DNA of 43,727 nucleotides from assembly GCA_964541755.1 (NCBI GenBank), contig CAZIRF010000023.1:1-43727 (forward strand), given 5' to 3'. The stretch is from CAZIRF01 sp964541755 (GTDB taxonomy: Bacteria; Spirochaetota; Spirochaetia; Treponematales; Breznakiellaceae). The notes under the pieces were generated by a model. It was not told where the DNA came from, made no database searches, and was given only the letters and a program-made list of their open reading frames with translations. Both the position numbers and the translations under genes were made by a program. Each line of letters begins with the position of its first letter. The first letter of the stretch is position 1. Positions 1 through 9,981 of the stretch are shown one piece after another.

Positions 1-213
1 CGCCCACATCGCCAACAGCCCCAAAGGACTTTGTCGGCAGAAAACCGACAGACAAACCAAACCCGCACACAAACATGGCGGCCCGGAGTGGACTATCAGT
101 ATAAAACCTTGAAAAGCTGTACGATTAACAACACAGCAATACACCGAAGCATGTTGCTGGCGTGGGAGAAATATAGTAAATCACGCAGAAAATAACAAGA
201 GCTTTTGGAAATA
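1..213. other. Leading intergenic region downstream of the minus-strand operon
   Basis: No gene is supported here. The stretch holds one copy of the dispersed GACTATCAG motif (91-99, extended to GACTATCAGTATAAA at 91-105) and a weak hairpin, TGTCGG at 32-37 pairing with CCGACA at 45-50. No convincing terminator with a T-tract follows the small gene that ends at 214. The window may begin inside a larger intergenic region, so nothing can be said about what lies to the left. Confidence 0.4.
91..105 (+). repeat. Dispersed motif copy 1: GACTATCAGTATAAA
   Basis: Preceded by CGGAGTG. Shares 15 bases exactly with copy 2 at 14071. Intergenic. Confidence 0.7.
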
Positions 214-537
214 TTATACTTTTTTTTCACCCTCATCGAGCTCTGCTTGACGGGTTTCAATGGCAGCTTTGAGGGAGACGATTTCATCGAGGAGTTCACG
301 GATGCCGGGTGTCTCGCGGGTAACCGTCTTTTGCCCTTTTTCTTCGAGCAACGAGTAGAGCTCCGCACCGAGGGTCGCCACCCTTTTTTGTGCCTGCGAT
401 TCGAGCTGGTGTATTTCAAAACGCAACACGCTTTTCTCGCCAAGGTCCTGGGCTTTGGCACCGGCCTTCCCCACAAGATCGCGGGTAAGCTCGGCTCCCT
501 GATTGAAGAGTTCCTTCATTTTTTCGGCAAAGGTCAT
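214..537 (-). CDS. Small coiled-coil protein, conserved-hypothetical type
   Basis: This 107-residue protein is predicted to be almost entirely helical and rich in Lys, Glu, Ala and Gln, with heptad-like spacing of Leu and Val. It has no signal peptide and no membrane segment, so it is probably cytoplasmic. It begins with MTFAEKMKELFNQG and ends in a charged tail. It starts nine bases after the stop of the SpoIIE-family phosphatase gene and is on the same strand, so it is the last gene of a three-gene operon. An adaptor or partner role for the phosphatase is a guess from position only. I do not recognise a named family. The ORF is well spaced and codon use resembles its neighbours, so a real gene is likely. 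Confidence 0.75.
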   Translation of the reverse strand: MTFAEKMKELFNQGAELTRDLVGKAGAKAQDLGEKSVLRFEIHQLESQAQKRVATLGAELYSLLEEKGQKTVTRETPGIRELLDEIVSLKAAIETRQAELDEGEKKV

Positions 538-546
538 ACATTCCTC

Positions 547-3500
547 CTACTTGCGGGTTATCCCGAGTATTGTAAGGTCGTCGTACTGATCGTCTTCGCG
601 AATACCGGTGTAATACAGGTACTCGGGGAGTTCAGGGTGATCGCGATGATTTGAACAGTATGCGCGATACTGGTCAAACCACTCGTGAAGGGTCCCGTCA
701 ACCTTGCGATCGACCAGAACCCGCTGTTCTTCACCACCATTGGGGTCCTTGTACATACGGAAGATTTTTTCAACCGAAACAAGGGCCATGATGGCATCTT
801 GAATATCGCCCTTTGCACGCGCAAAGTCAAAACGAAGGACTTCAGAGGGGTCCGGGCTGTGATATTTTTCCAATATATATTCCCGGCGGTTGAAAACGGC
901 ATTGAGTATGTCGCGAACGCGCTCGTAGCCGAGCTCTTCATCGGCCTGGCCAACGGCATGACTGCCGTGCGGCGTATCGACCGGGGCGTCACCTTCGGCA
1001 CAGAGAAACTCCTTGAGATTGGCATCGCGGAAACGGCGTTTGGCTTCTTCAATACCGTCGGTATAGAGGAGGAGGGAATCGCCGTGGTCCAGGGTCATGG
1101 TCTGGACCTGGTAACCGCCCTTCATTTCGATGAGATCATTGGGGAAGACACCGGCGGTAGGCGATTCGGGAAGGGTGAGTTTCTTCATTACACCATCCGA
1201 CGCGTCGAACCAGTGAACCAGGTTGTCGCCGGCATTGCAGAAACGCACCACACCGCTCTTGGCATTGAAAAGGCAGAGGGTAAAGGCGGCAAAACGTCCC
1301 TTGAAACCGCGGGTTTCTATGAAGTCGTTTATCTGATAGACGACGGTCTCGATTTTGAGGCCGGCACGGTCGGGTTTCCAGTTCTTGAAGAAGTTGAGGA
1401 AGAGGGTGGCCACTTCGACCATGATAAGGGCGGCAGGGACGCCCTTGCCCGCTACGTCACACTTGATAATTGCGTAATAATCGCCTTCCAGCCTGATGTA
1501 GTCGAAGTAATCGCCGGAGACCCCCTTTGCCCCCTCGTAATAGCCAAAGAATCGGGCAAGGGGGGTATCGTTGAGACCGGAGGTGAGTTTGCGTCCCTGG
1601 GAGTCGGTATCGAGGGGGATGAACATCTTCTGAACCTCTTTACCAATGGTGAGGTCCTGGGACGCGAGGGCTGCCTTTACGAGACCGTGGGTCATCTCGT
1701 TGATGGTTTCGCCCAAAGTTGCGATCTCGTCTTTGGTCTTGACCTGGATATCCTTACCCTCAAGTTCCGCTTTGTTCTCTGTATCTCTAATGATGGCGAC
1801 GTGGCGGGCCAGCTTCTTGACCGGACTGACAATGACGGCAGAGAGAATCTGGGCGCCCAACATACCGATGGCAAGGGCGATAAGGGCAATGAATATGGTG
1901 ATGCGAACGAGGGCCTGGCTGGCGGCCTGCAATTCCTGCCCGATGCTCGCCGTCGACAGACTGAGGCGCACAAGGCCGCGGAAATAAATGTCGCCTTCCC
2001 CCTGGCGATACAGGACCGGTTTGTACAAGATGTAGCGGTCATTTTCGGGGTCCAGCCGTTCCTGCGGGAAGGCCGGTTCGGATCCGGTTTCCGCCGAAAG
2101 GGCGCTCAATGCGTCATTGAGACGGGATTCAAGAACACTGGTGGTATCCTGTATATCCTGGAGCCGCTGACGGCTGGCGGCATCGTTACGCAGGGCAAGA
2201 CTGATACCCTCGCGGTTGAGGTCGGAAATGGCCGTTGAAAGCTCTCCGACGGTGCTTCGGGCCCGCTCATTGATGCTGTTTGCGATCTCCTCAAGACGCG
2301 GAGTAAGGGCATCCTCAATACGGGATATGCCCGCCTGATACTCTGCCGTGTCGATTTTTGCCGTGATATCAGGGTCGTTGGTCGCCCAGACGTGATCGGG
2401 AAATACCGTGGTTCCGGTGCCGAAACCGGTGATGGTTGTATGGAGGACTTCGGGGACAGCCGAGGTCTGGGCGGGCAGGAAGCCGAGCTCGAGAAGGTTC
2501 TGGCTGGGCAGGTAGGCGCGAGCGCCGGAAGCGAGACTTTCGAGAAGAACGAGGGCACGATCGCGCAACCCGCTGATAAGGGTTGTCTCCTGCGTCCGGA
2601 TCATTCGGAAAGACAAGGGGATGGAGACCATGGCAACAACCATGGCCGCGAGAAGCGTTGTAAATCCGGCCAATTTCCAGCGCAGGCTGAATCCCTGTCG
2701 CTTGAGTGCTCTGGCTCTTCGTTTCTTTTCGCTTGGCATGGTCTCTCCTGTAAGCAGGGCATGTACTTCCTGCTGAACAATTCGGCCTTCGCGTACAACC
2801 GAAGCAATACCGCGTATGGATATCAAAAACCCGACGACGGCAAAGGCGATAAATGAAAGAGCGAGGAGCCATGCGAAATCCAAACGGAAACGTCGCAAGG
2901 ACGGACTCTTCCATTCGCCTTCCCACCGGCGGGTATAATCGCCAAATTTCACCGTCCCCGTTTCGTCTATGCGTACAAGGGCTCTGCTCCAATACACTCC
3001 CCGTTCCGGGTGGGATATACCGATACGATACTGCCCCTCTTCCATATCTTCGGCGCGAATGCCGGCAATTTCGCGATCCGAACTAATGGTAAATTCTCCG
3101 CTTTCAAGCAGGAACTCGCGATCCATGGGGGCGCGCCCATCCCGGTCGAGCCAAACGGTCGTTACAACACCGACATCGCGGAACCCGCGCCCCACAATGC
3201 GCAGGGAGAGTTCCCCCCGCTCGTCCTGCCGGGCCAATACCGAAGAAACGAGGGTATAGGGCTTGAACTTGTTCAGACGAAAGTAGTATTCGGCGTACTC
3301 ACCGGTATTGCCGACTTCATCGATTGCCGTAACGACGAGGCGCCAAAGGCCGTTGTCGCGGTTGGTAAAGGAGGCAGTTTGAATATCCCCTTGAGGGCGT
3401 GCCTGCGGATAGCGGCCACCATAGAGGGCACGGGCCTGTTCCTGGAAGGCCGAAAGGGGCAGTTCGAACCCGGCGCTCTGTCGATCTTGAGGAAGCGACT

Positions 3501-5469
3501 GTGGAGCACGGAAGCCTTCGGGCAGAGAGCGTCCCGGCACCAGATACTGCGGGGGCAACAGGAAGGGTGGACTCTGATCCTCTGCGACAGGCGTCGAATC
3601 GTCGCTTCCCTTTGAGGGAGTAGCCGGCCGATCTACAGGGAGACGAGCGGCGGCCGATGGCGGCGCCAGGTACTGGAGGGACCAACTATAGGAGGCCACA
3701 TCTTCATCAGCGGGGGCTTCCCAATCCAGTGTAAAGGTATTGGAAAGAAGATAGCCCGCATCATCCAATGCGGCGGGTTTGATACGGGGCCTGCCGGGCG
3801 GGGTCGTATCACGCACAAAACGGACGCGCGCGGGCCGCGACCAATTGCCGGCCCAGTCGCGAGCGCGCAGCGAGAAGTACCAGGTTCCGTCCGCATCCGC
3901 CACGAGATCGCGCGCGGACTCCTCGCTCAAAAGGAGAACCTCATCCGGCGGGGTGGCATCGGGGTCCTGGCTCCAGGCCCAGGACCAGCCCTCTATCCCC
4001 GAGGCATCTTCAAGCCGATTCCAGGCCACACGCACTGTTTCGCGGCGACTGCGTTGCCCGTCGACAAAATTCACCGGCCGCAAAACCGGTTGGCGAACGC
4101 TGCGGTCAGGGGCCAGAACATAGAGGCGATCGACCCCGTTGAGGGGCGCCTGCCAAAACACCACCAAACCGTCGGCCGAAGGCAGCGGGCGGGCAAACGA
4201 GGCATTGGCTCGCGAGCCGGAAAGGGCAACGTCCTGCCAGCCCAGAATGTCGCGCTGGGCCATGTAAACACGGGTTTGCGCACTGCGGTCGTCGAACCAG
4301 AGGACGGTAGGCTCGCCATCGAGTGAAAAAGCGAGCGGATTGTTGGCATAGACCCCTTGGGGACTCACCCGCGAAGGGGCGACCAGTGAGGCCTCGACAA
4401 TAGAGGTAACGGGAGCAACCCGGTCGATAGTTTCGGGACTGGAGCGATCATCGGGAGCTGATTCCGACCCTTCCGGTGGCGAGGCTTCCTGCACCAAAGA
4501 GTCCGCCGGCATAGTTGCCGCCGGCATAGCTGCCGCCGGTACCCCGTCCGGGAGAACACCCGTCATCGACAGCGCCAATCGCCCCGCATAGACCTGCGGG
4601 GACCCGTTGCCCAGACGCCGCTCCCACACTATCCAGAGTTCACTCCCCAATACAGAGAGGGACGGGCGCTGGTTGTCCCAGAACTCGCTTTCGGGGCGGG
4701 TGAGCTCTTCGGGGTCGTCGAATGACGTAAGGAGCTGGGGCGCCTGCCAGGAGCGGCCACCGTCCTGTGAAACCTGGCACCAGAGCTGGAAGGTGGGTCG
4801 CAGGGCCTGCGAAATGGACTGATAGACGACAATGTCGCGCCCCTTGAAGGCGGCATGCGCAGGCAGGAGGTTGAGCCGCATCCCGCTGTCGGGGACAAAG
4901 GGGGCAAAGGGACTCCACTTGAGGCCGTCGGGCGAGTGCGCCCACTGGAAACTGAGCGACTCGCCCGTCCCGCGGGTGATAAACAAAAGATACGACCCGT
5001 CCGACGACAGCGCGATACGCGGCGCAAGGGAAGAGTCGGCCCCCGTATCAAAGGAAACCCGGCGAAAGCTGCGCCCTGCATCAGACGAAACATGAAGCTC
5101 GGTACGGGCCGTGGCGGCGGCGACTGCGACAAGGACGCGCCCGCTTCCATCGACAGCCAGCGAGAACATGGACGGTTCGGCACCCGCGTAGACCCAGGGG
5201 CCTATTGCCCGGCGGCGGTACTCCCAGGGGCCGCCCTCCCGGCGAACGGCCAGCGAAACGGATACCTCGACGTCCTCACCGCGCGCGCGAGACTCCTGCC
5301 AAGCGAGGACCTCGAGACCGCCGCCGACAGCCGTCTGGGGGAAGCGCGCCTGCCCGTCGACAAAGACCTCGGGGTTCTCCCAGTAGATGAGCGGGAGCTC
5401 TGCGGCAAGGGGCGAAAGGACGCCGAAGAGGAGACTGATACTGACGAGAACACGCGCGAAGTACTTCAT
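547..5469 (-). CDS. Exported BNR/sialidase-like sensor fused to HAMP and SpoIIE (PP2C-type) phosphatase
   Basis: This is a 1640-residue membrane protein. It has an N-terminal signal peptide (about 1-23). A large extracytoplasmic region (about 30-840) carries BNR/sialidase-like Asp-box segments (for example SSDAGRSF and SQDGGRSW) and fibronectin-like segments. Membrane helices lie near 863-890, 932-953 and 1188-1215, with a second sensor loop between the last two. A HAMP linker (about 1215-1270) leads into a SpoIIE/PP2C phosphatase domain (about 1290-1640) that keeps its metal-binding acidic motifs SGDYFD, DVAGKG, YTDGIEEA and DDLTILG. In this family the enzyme removes phosphate from Ser/Thr of anti-sigma-antagonist proteins; the target here is unknown. 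The start codon overlaps the stop of the upstream TPR gene by four bases. A short in-frame 15-base repeat lies at 4504-4545. Confidence 0.85.
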   Translation of the reverse strand: MKYFARVLVSISLLFGVLSPLAAELPLIYWENPEVFVDGQARFPQTAVGGGLEVLAWQESRARGEDVEVSVSLAVRREGGPWEYRRRAIGPWVYAGAEPSMFSLAVDGSGRVLVAVAAATARTELHVSSDAGRSFRRVSFDTGADSSLAPRIALSSDGSYLLFITRGTGESLSFQWAHSPDGLKWSPFAPFVPDSGMRLNLLPAHAAFKGRDIVVYQSISQALRPTFQLWCQVSQDGGRSWQAPQLLTSFDDPEELTRPESEFWDNQRPSLSVLGSELWIVWERRLGNGSPQVYAGRLALSMTGVLPDGVPAAAMPAATMPADSLVQEASPPEGSESAPDDRSSPETIDRVAPVTSIVEASLVAPSRVSPQGVYANNPLAFSLDGEPTVLWFDDRSAQTRVYMAQRDILGWQDVALSGSRANASFARPLPSADGLVVFWQAPLNGVDRLYVLAPDRSVRQPVLRPVNFVDGQRSRRETVRVAWNRLEDASGIEGWSWAWSQDPDATPPDEVLLLSEESARDLVADADGTWYFSLRARDWAGNWSRPARVRFVRDTTPPGRPRIKPAALDDAGYLLSNTFTLDWEAPADEDVASYSWSLQYLAPPSAAARLPVDRPATPSKGSDDSTPVAEDQSPPFLLPPQYLVPGRSLPEGFRAPQSLPQDRQSAGFELPLSAFQEQARALYGGRYPQARPQGDIQTASFTNRDNGLWRLVVTAIDEVGNTGEYAEYYFRLNKFKPYTLVSSVLARQDERGELSLRIVGRGFRDVGVVTTVWLDRDGRAPMDREFLLESGEFTISSDREIAGIRAEDMEEGQYRIGISHPERGVYWSRALVRIDETGTVKFGDYTRRWEGEWKSPSLRRFRLDFAWLLALSFIAFAVVGFLISIRGIASVVREGRIVQQEVHALLTGETMPSEKKRRARALKRQGFSLRWKLAGFTTLLAAMVVAMVSIPLSFRMIRTQETTLISGLRDRALVLLESLASGARAYLPSQNLLELGFLPAQTSAVPEVLHTTITGFGTGTTVFPDHVWATNDPDITAKIDTAEYQAGISRIEDALTPRLEEIANSINERARSTVGELSTAISDLNREGISLALRNDAASRQRLQDIQDTTSVLESRLNDALSALSAETGSEPAFPQERLDPENDRYILYKPVLYRQGEGDIYFRGLVRLSLSTASIGQELQAASQALVRITIFIALIALAIGMLGAQILSAVIVSPVKKLARHVAIIRDTENKAELEGKDIQVKTKDEIATLGETINEMTHGLVKAALASQDLTIGKEVQKMFIPLDTDSQGRKLTSGLNDTPLARFFGYYEGAKGVSGDYFDYIRLEGDYYAIIKCDVAGKGVPAALIMVEVATLFLNFFKNWKPDRAGLKIETVVYQINDFIETRGFKGRFAAFTLCLFNAKSGVVRFCNAGDNLVHWFDASDGVMKKLTLPESPTAGVFPNDLIEMKGGYQVQTMTLDHGDSLLLYTDGIEEAKRRFRDANLKEFLCAEGDAPVDTPHGSHAVGQADEELGYERVRDILNAVFNRREYILEKYHSPDPSEVLRFDFARAKGDIQDAIMALVSVEKIFRMYKDPNGGEEQRVLVDRKVDGTLHEWFDQYRAYCSNHRDHPELPEYLYYTGIREDDQYDDLTILGITRK
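4504..4545 (-). repeat. Short in-frame 15-base direct repeat in the phosphatase gene
   Basis: A unit of the form GCCGGCATAGYTGCC is repeated about two and a half times and encodes a Pro-Ala-Ala-(Ala/Thr)-Met pattern in the linker near residues 310-325. It probably arose by replication slippage in a flexible linker. Confidence 0.6.
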
Positions 5470-8400
5470 CTCAATCTGCTCTGTATGCGCTTTTGCAATT
5501 CCACCAGCTGCGGGGCAGAGCGGTTGCGCGGATCCTGCATGAGTCGCTCGACAATGGCGTTTGCGACAATGGCGTTGCCCTTTTGCAGTTCGGCAACGGC
5601 CCGACGATACTCCTGTTCGGCCTCGTAACTCAAGACGATGGTGGCACTGCCGCCGGCATCCGTTTGTATGCGAACCTTGAGGTTGACAGCTGCCTCGTTT
5701 CGGGGATCAAGTCTGATAGCTTCATTGAGCTGCTCGAGGGCGACGGGGAACTGGGCCCGCAAATTGGCATCGACAATGCGGCGGGCGTCGCGCACGAGCT
5801 GGACCGACCGCGCGAGTGCGGCCCGGTCCGGCGGGGGCAAGCGCAGGCCAAGGGCAATCTCGATGCGTTCGAGGGCGGTCCGCAAGCCCTGATAGCGGGG
5901 GTTTATCTCGTAGAGGTCCTGAAGCTCGGTGTACGCCTCCTGCGGGGCCGATTTTTCCTTGGCAAGGGCACTGTTGACGCGGGTGCGGAAGGTCTCGTTG
6001 AAGACGGCCGGATCGCGCAGCTGCTCGATGCGCAGCATGAGCAGGCTCGCCTCCTGATTGAGCGGGAAGACGATCTGAACGTCGCGAATGTAGCGTTCGG
6101 CCTCTTCAAAGCGATTGAGGGCGTCCACGCGCCGGCGGGCGTCCAAGAGGTCCCTGCCCTCGTCGAAAGAACGGCGGGCAAAGGAGAGGAGCTGGCTCAT
6201 TTCCGGGTAGAGGGGGGCCGTTACGGGTATGCTGCGGCCGCTGCGTACCGACAGGGCCCCGCGCACCAGAGTCAGCCAATAGACGATTTCGCTTTCATCC
6301 TCGACATTGGTCGTTTTCCAGCGCAAGTCTGCCTGTACCAGGCTGTCCTCTGCCCGCTCGAAGTTGCCGGCGAAGTAGAAGTTGCGGGCGGCGTTTATGA
6401 GACGGCGCACATCCCGAATGACCAGCTCGTTCTCTGCCTGGGTTATCTCGTTCGAAAGGCCCAGAAGGCGCTCGTCGCGCAGGGCGCGCAGGTTTGCAGA
6501 CTCTTGAAGGGACAGCGAGAAGTCATAGCGCTCACTTGCGCGGCGCAAGCGGTCGCGGGCAACATCGAATGCGTTCCGGCCAAGGGCAGCACGGGCCTCT
6601 GCATAGAGACGATCGCCCTCGCGCCGGGCGTTTTCCGCCTGGGCAATGCGCTCGCGGGCAGCATCTTGCAGGGCCAGGTTACGCTCACGAAGGGTAGCGA
6701 GCTCAAGAAGGCGGGCATTTACCCGATCGAGAATGACACGCACGCCAAGATCGGCGCGCACATACTCCAAGTCGCGCCCGGCCAAGGCCAGGAGGTCACG
6801 GTGCCCGCTTACGAGCTGGTCTATGCGGCTATTTCCCACCAAAAGCATCTCAAGGGCGCGATCGGGATACAGGAGCGCTCCAACGGGCAGCGCCGCAGCA
6901 CCATCGTCCGCTTCCCGGGCAGGGCCTTCGACCAAAACACGCGCTTCATCCAGATCACGGTAGAAGGGCTGCATCTGCGAAGCCAATTCTCCATCGCGGT
7001 TACCGTACTGCGCAAGGGCCAGAAGGGTATCAGCCTTGATGAATTCTTCCTGAAGAGCGGCAAGCGTGTTGCGAACATGCGTGTAGTATCCATCAATACG
7101 ATCTTCCAACTCGGTGAGTTCACCAAGCCTCTGCAGGGGCTCCCAGGATTGCCCTAGGGCAAGGGATTCGGTGCGGATATCCGCTGAAAGGGCCTGAATT
7201 GCCTCACGATTACGCGCCCATGAATCGCGAAGTGTCAAAAGGGTCTCCGGGGGGGACTCACGGTAGGCATCATCAATACCAATTTCGGGCAGCGCCTGCT
7301 TGTAAGGCTCATAACGCATGGCGAGGGCCAGCATCCGTTCCTCGAAGAGGGCCAGGTGCGACAATTCACGCATACGTATGAACAGCGGGAGCTTGCCATT
7401 GACGATGGAACGGCCAAAGGCGGTAAGGAGCGGGATGCTCTCCGAGCCCAAGATAGTCGACCAATGTCCCACCGCCTGCATGGCAAGATCTGCTGTCTTT
7501 GACAACTCCGCAAACAACGCGGCAGCAGCGGGGTCGCCCCGATCTGCCAGGGCCAAGGCTTGTTCATACTGATCATCAGCAAGGCTTACGAGAGCCCGCT
7601 CGCTGCGATTGAGCACATTGAGAAAGAGGGTATCCATGGCCCCCAGGATGCCTTCGGGCCGCACCTCGGTCTTGCGCCCCAAAACAAAGCGAAACACAAA
7701 GGGCAGCCAGGAACTGTCGGTAAGGGAGGGATCGGCACCCTGCAAAAGAAGAAACTCGTTCTCCAGAGATCGGCCGGCACGGGCACTTGCATTGCGCAAA
7801 GTGGCGAGGGCTAAAAGAGGATCTTCGAACGCTCGCAACGCGCTATCCACCGCAGCAACTTGGGGGAAACGCCCTTCGCCATGTTCTGCAGCTCGCTCGA
7901 GCGCAGCCAGAGCGGCCGCCAGCGAATCGAGGAGGGCGGCAAATCGCACATTTTCCTGATCAACAGTAGCCAGGTGATTCTCGACACGCGCGATAACCGC
8001 TTCCTCGTAGCCAGCTGCGTAAAATTCATCCCGATACAGGACAAAGCCCTCGGTGTATTTCCTCGCCGCCTCGGCGTATGAACCGGCATCGATGAGGGCA
8101 CGCCCCTCTGCCATGATCTTCTCGAAGACTGCACGATTGTAGGTAAACTGGGCCGTCTCCTTGGTCTTTATGAGAAACTCGCGCGCAGAGCGGTTGGGCG
8201 CGGCATCGAGCTCTTCGAGGCGGCGTATCATGGCAAGCTTTCTCTCGTCATTTGTCGGGTCATTAACCAGGACATCGAGGAGTTCTGCTGCCGTCTGGTT
8301 GTACTCTTCGCGCAGTCGCACTATACGCTGCAAGCGTCTCTGCGCATCATCGAAAAAGCGTGGTTCCCGGCGAACCAAGCTGGTCAGCTCCAGGATGGCT

Positions 8401-8579
8401 TCGTTGTACAATCGCCGTGCAATAAGATCGTCGGCCTTTTTCAACGACTCTTCCTTGCGCCCTCCGGCATGGAGAGCGCTGGCGAGCAAGAGAAAAAGGC
8501 AGATAAGCATGGGGACCTTGAATCGACCCATGGGACGAAAAAACACGACAGCCATCGACGACATTATCGGATTATCCAC
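5466..8579 (-). CDS. Exported TPR/helical-repeat protein
   Basis: This protein of about 1037 residues has a hydrophobic export segment (MLICLFLLLASALHA, about residues 24-38) followed by GGRKEE. The rest is nearly all helical, with TPR-like units at the N-terminus (about 45-100, 150-190) and C-terminus (about 800-1030), and coiled coil in between. No enzyme motif is visible; a periplasmic scaffold is likely. The longest reading uses a GTG start at 8579. Internal ATG codons at 8564, 8555 and 8531 are also possible, and none has a strong ribosome binding site. The stop overlaps the start of the BNR/SpoIIE gene by four bases, so the two are probably translated together and may form one sensing complex at the envelope. 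Confidence 0.8.
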   Translation of the reverse strand: MDNPIMSSMAVVFFRPMGRFKVPMLICLFLLLASALHAGGRKEESLKKADDLIARRLYNEAILELTSLVRREPRFFDDAQRRLQRIVRLREEYNQTAAELLDVLVNDPTNDERKLAMIRRLEELDAAPNRSAREFLIKTKETAQFTYNRAVFEKIMAEGRALIDAGSYAEAARKYTEGFVLYRDEFYAAGYEEAVIARVENHLATVDQENVRFAALLDSLAAALAALERAAEHGEGRFPQVAAVDSALRAFEDPLLALATLRNASARAGRSLENEFLLLQGADPSLTDSSWLPFVFRFVLGRKTEVRPEGILGAMDTLFLNVLNRSERALVSLADDQYEQALALADRGDPAAAALFAELSKTADLAMQAVGHWSTILGSESIPLLTAFGRSIVNGKLPLFIRMRELSHLALFEERMLALAMRYEPYKQALPEIGIDDAYRESPPETLLTLRDSWARNREAIQALSADIRTESLALGQSWEPLQRLGELTELEDRIDGYYTHVRNTLAALQEEFIKADTLLALAQYGNRDGELASQMQPFYRDLDEARVLVEGPAREADDGAAALPVGALLYPDRALEMLLVGNSRIDQLVSGHRDLLALAGRDLEYVRADLGVRVILDRVNARLLELATLRERNLALQDAARERIAQAENARREGDRLYAEARAALGRNAFDVARDRLRRASERYDFSLSLQESANLRALRDERLLGLSNEITQAENELVIRDVRRLINAARNFYFAGNFERAEDSLVQADLRWKTTNVEDESEIVYWLTLVRGALSVRSGRSIPVTAPLYPEMSQLLSFARRSFDEGRDLLDARRRVDALNRFEEAERYIRDVQIVFPLNQEASLLMLRIEQLRDPAVFNETFRTRVNSALAKEKSAPQEAYTELQDLYEINPRYQGLRTALERIEIALGLRLPPPDRAALARSVQLVRDARRIVDANLRAQFPVALEQLNEAIRLDPRNEAAVNLKVRIQTDAGGSATIVLSYEAEQEYRRAVAELQKGNAIVANAIVERLMQDPRNRSAPQLVELQKRIQSRLR

Positions 8580-8636
8580 AGAAAGCCTGTATGGTAGAAA
8601 GTAAAATGCCGAAAGGGTATATTGGTAGCAGAGCGT

Positions 8637-9911
8637 ATGCGTATCAAATTGGCCATTTTATCAGTCTTGGTCCTCATGTTGACATCCCCCTCCAGTCGGG
8701 CTTTGGACTGGAGTCCGGACGGGTACGCAGATCTCTTCGACTTCATAAACGACCTCTATGCCATCGACCCCAACGCCGGCCTGACAAGCCTTACCGTACT
8801 GAATATAGCAGCCGGCGGGCGGGCGGAAGCCATGGGCAATGCATACTCGAGCATTACGGAAGACGGCCTCTCGCTCGAATGGAATCCCGCAAGCTCAAGT
8901 GCCATGGAACAGACGGGGTTATCAGTATATCACAATAACTGGATTGATGACTCCCGCCTCGAATCCATTGTCTACACCACCCGCAGCGACTTCTCCGGCT
9001 TGGGAGCCGGCAGCAAGTGGCTCTATACCGATTTTTCACAGAACAATCAATTTGGCGAAAGGGTCTCTGGGGGGTACTATCTCGAAGGCGTTGCCTGGCT
9101 CAACGCATCGGTGCGCCTCTTCCCCGGTTATTACTTTTGGGGTCTTGCAGCGGGGGTAAATCTCAAGGGAGCGCTCCGCCTCATCCCCGACTGGGCCGAC
9201 TCATCCGGAACCATTCAAGCGGGCTCGGGCGCCGGACAGTCGGGGGCAACCGTCATGCTGGACGCAGGATTGTACACACGATTCAACTTCCTCAAATTCT
9301 ACACCACAAAAGAACGCAACACCGCCGTCTCCCTCGTGGCAAAAAACATGGGTATCCCCCTCTTGGGCGACCCCCTCCCCTCTGCAATTACCGCCGGCTT
9401 CTCTTGGCGCCCCCTGCGCCCCATCCTCTTGGCCATCGACCTGACAAAACCCCTCAACCTCCAGGACCTCTCCCTGAGCGAAAACATCCAGCTCTCAACG
9501 GGCATCAACGCTGCCATTACCCCCTTCCTCGCAGCTCGCCTTGGCCTGTACATTCGCCCCGCACACTTCCGCATTTCCATGGGCGCGGGCATCAGCCTTG
9601 AAAAGACCGATATCGATATCACCTACAGCCTCGACCAGCTTACCCAATTTCGTTCCTTCAACCGCCTGAGCATCGCCGCCACCTTCAAACTGGGCGATCG
9701 CGGACGCGCCCAAAAAAGTCGCCAAGTGGAAAGCTACTACCTCGACGGGCTCGAGGAGTATGCACGGGGCAATACCGATGTTGCCCTTGAGCTGTGGAAG
9801 GAGGCCCTTGCCCTGGATCGCAGCTTCGACCCCGCCCGGGAGGGCATCCAGTCTATCGAAGACACCAAGGCACTCGAAGAACGCATTGATGATATCCAGA
9901 CCCTCGACTAA
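8637..9911 (+). CDS. UPF0164 / PorV-PorQ-like outer-membrane protein
   Basis: This 424-residue exported protein starts MRIKLAILSVLVLMLTSPSSRA, a typical signal peptide. The early segment with AAGGRAEAMGNAYSS and LSLEWNPA is characteristic of the Treponema UPF0164 group, which resembles FadL/PorV beta-barrels. Alternating hydrophobic strands follow to about residue 350. The C-terminal 60 residues are helical and TPR-like (AYARGNTDVALELWKEAL-type pattern). A TTG at 8622 is an alternative start with GAAAGGG upstream; the ATG at 8637 is preferred because it puts the signal peptide at the very N-terminus. It is transcribed away from the TPR/SpoIIE operon. It is probably an outer-membrane protein, perhaps for hydrophobic ligands, but the substrate is unknown. 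Confidence 0.85.
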   Translation: MRIKLAILSVLVLMLTSPSSRALDWSPDGYADLFDFINDLYAIDPNAGLTSLTVLNIAAGGRAEAMGNAYSSITEDGLSLEWNPASSSAMEQTGLSVYHNNWIDDSRLESIVYTTRSDFSGLGAGSKWLYTDFSQNNQFGERVSGGYYLEGVAWLNASVRLFPGYYFWGLAAGVNLKGALRLIPDWADSSGTIQAGSGAGQSGATVMLDAGLYTRFNFLKFYTTKERNTAVSLVAKNMGIPLLGDPLPSAITAGFSWRPLRPILLAIDLTKPLNLQDLSLSENIQLSTGINAAITPFLAARLGLYIRPAHFRISMGAGISLEKTDIDITYSLDQLTQFRSFNRLSIAATFKLGDRGRAQKSRQVESYYLDGLEEYARGNTDVALELWKEALALDRSFDPAREGIQSIEDTKALEERIDDIQTLD

Positions 9912-9981
9912 ACGATTGTTACTCAAACCGTTTGCATTCACGCGAGACATGCACTAATTTTGAGGGTCGGAGGATATACTC

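Noticed and set aside
685..2238. Long open frame on the plus strand inside the SpoIIE phosphatase gene
   Set aside because: It is antisense to a gene with full catalytic motifs and shows no family motifs. GC-rich codon bias leaves such antisense frames open.
5493..7157. 554-codon open frame on the plus strand inside the TPR gene
   Set aside because: Same reason: antisense shadow with no signal peptide, domain or ribosome binding site.
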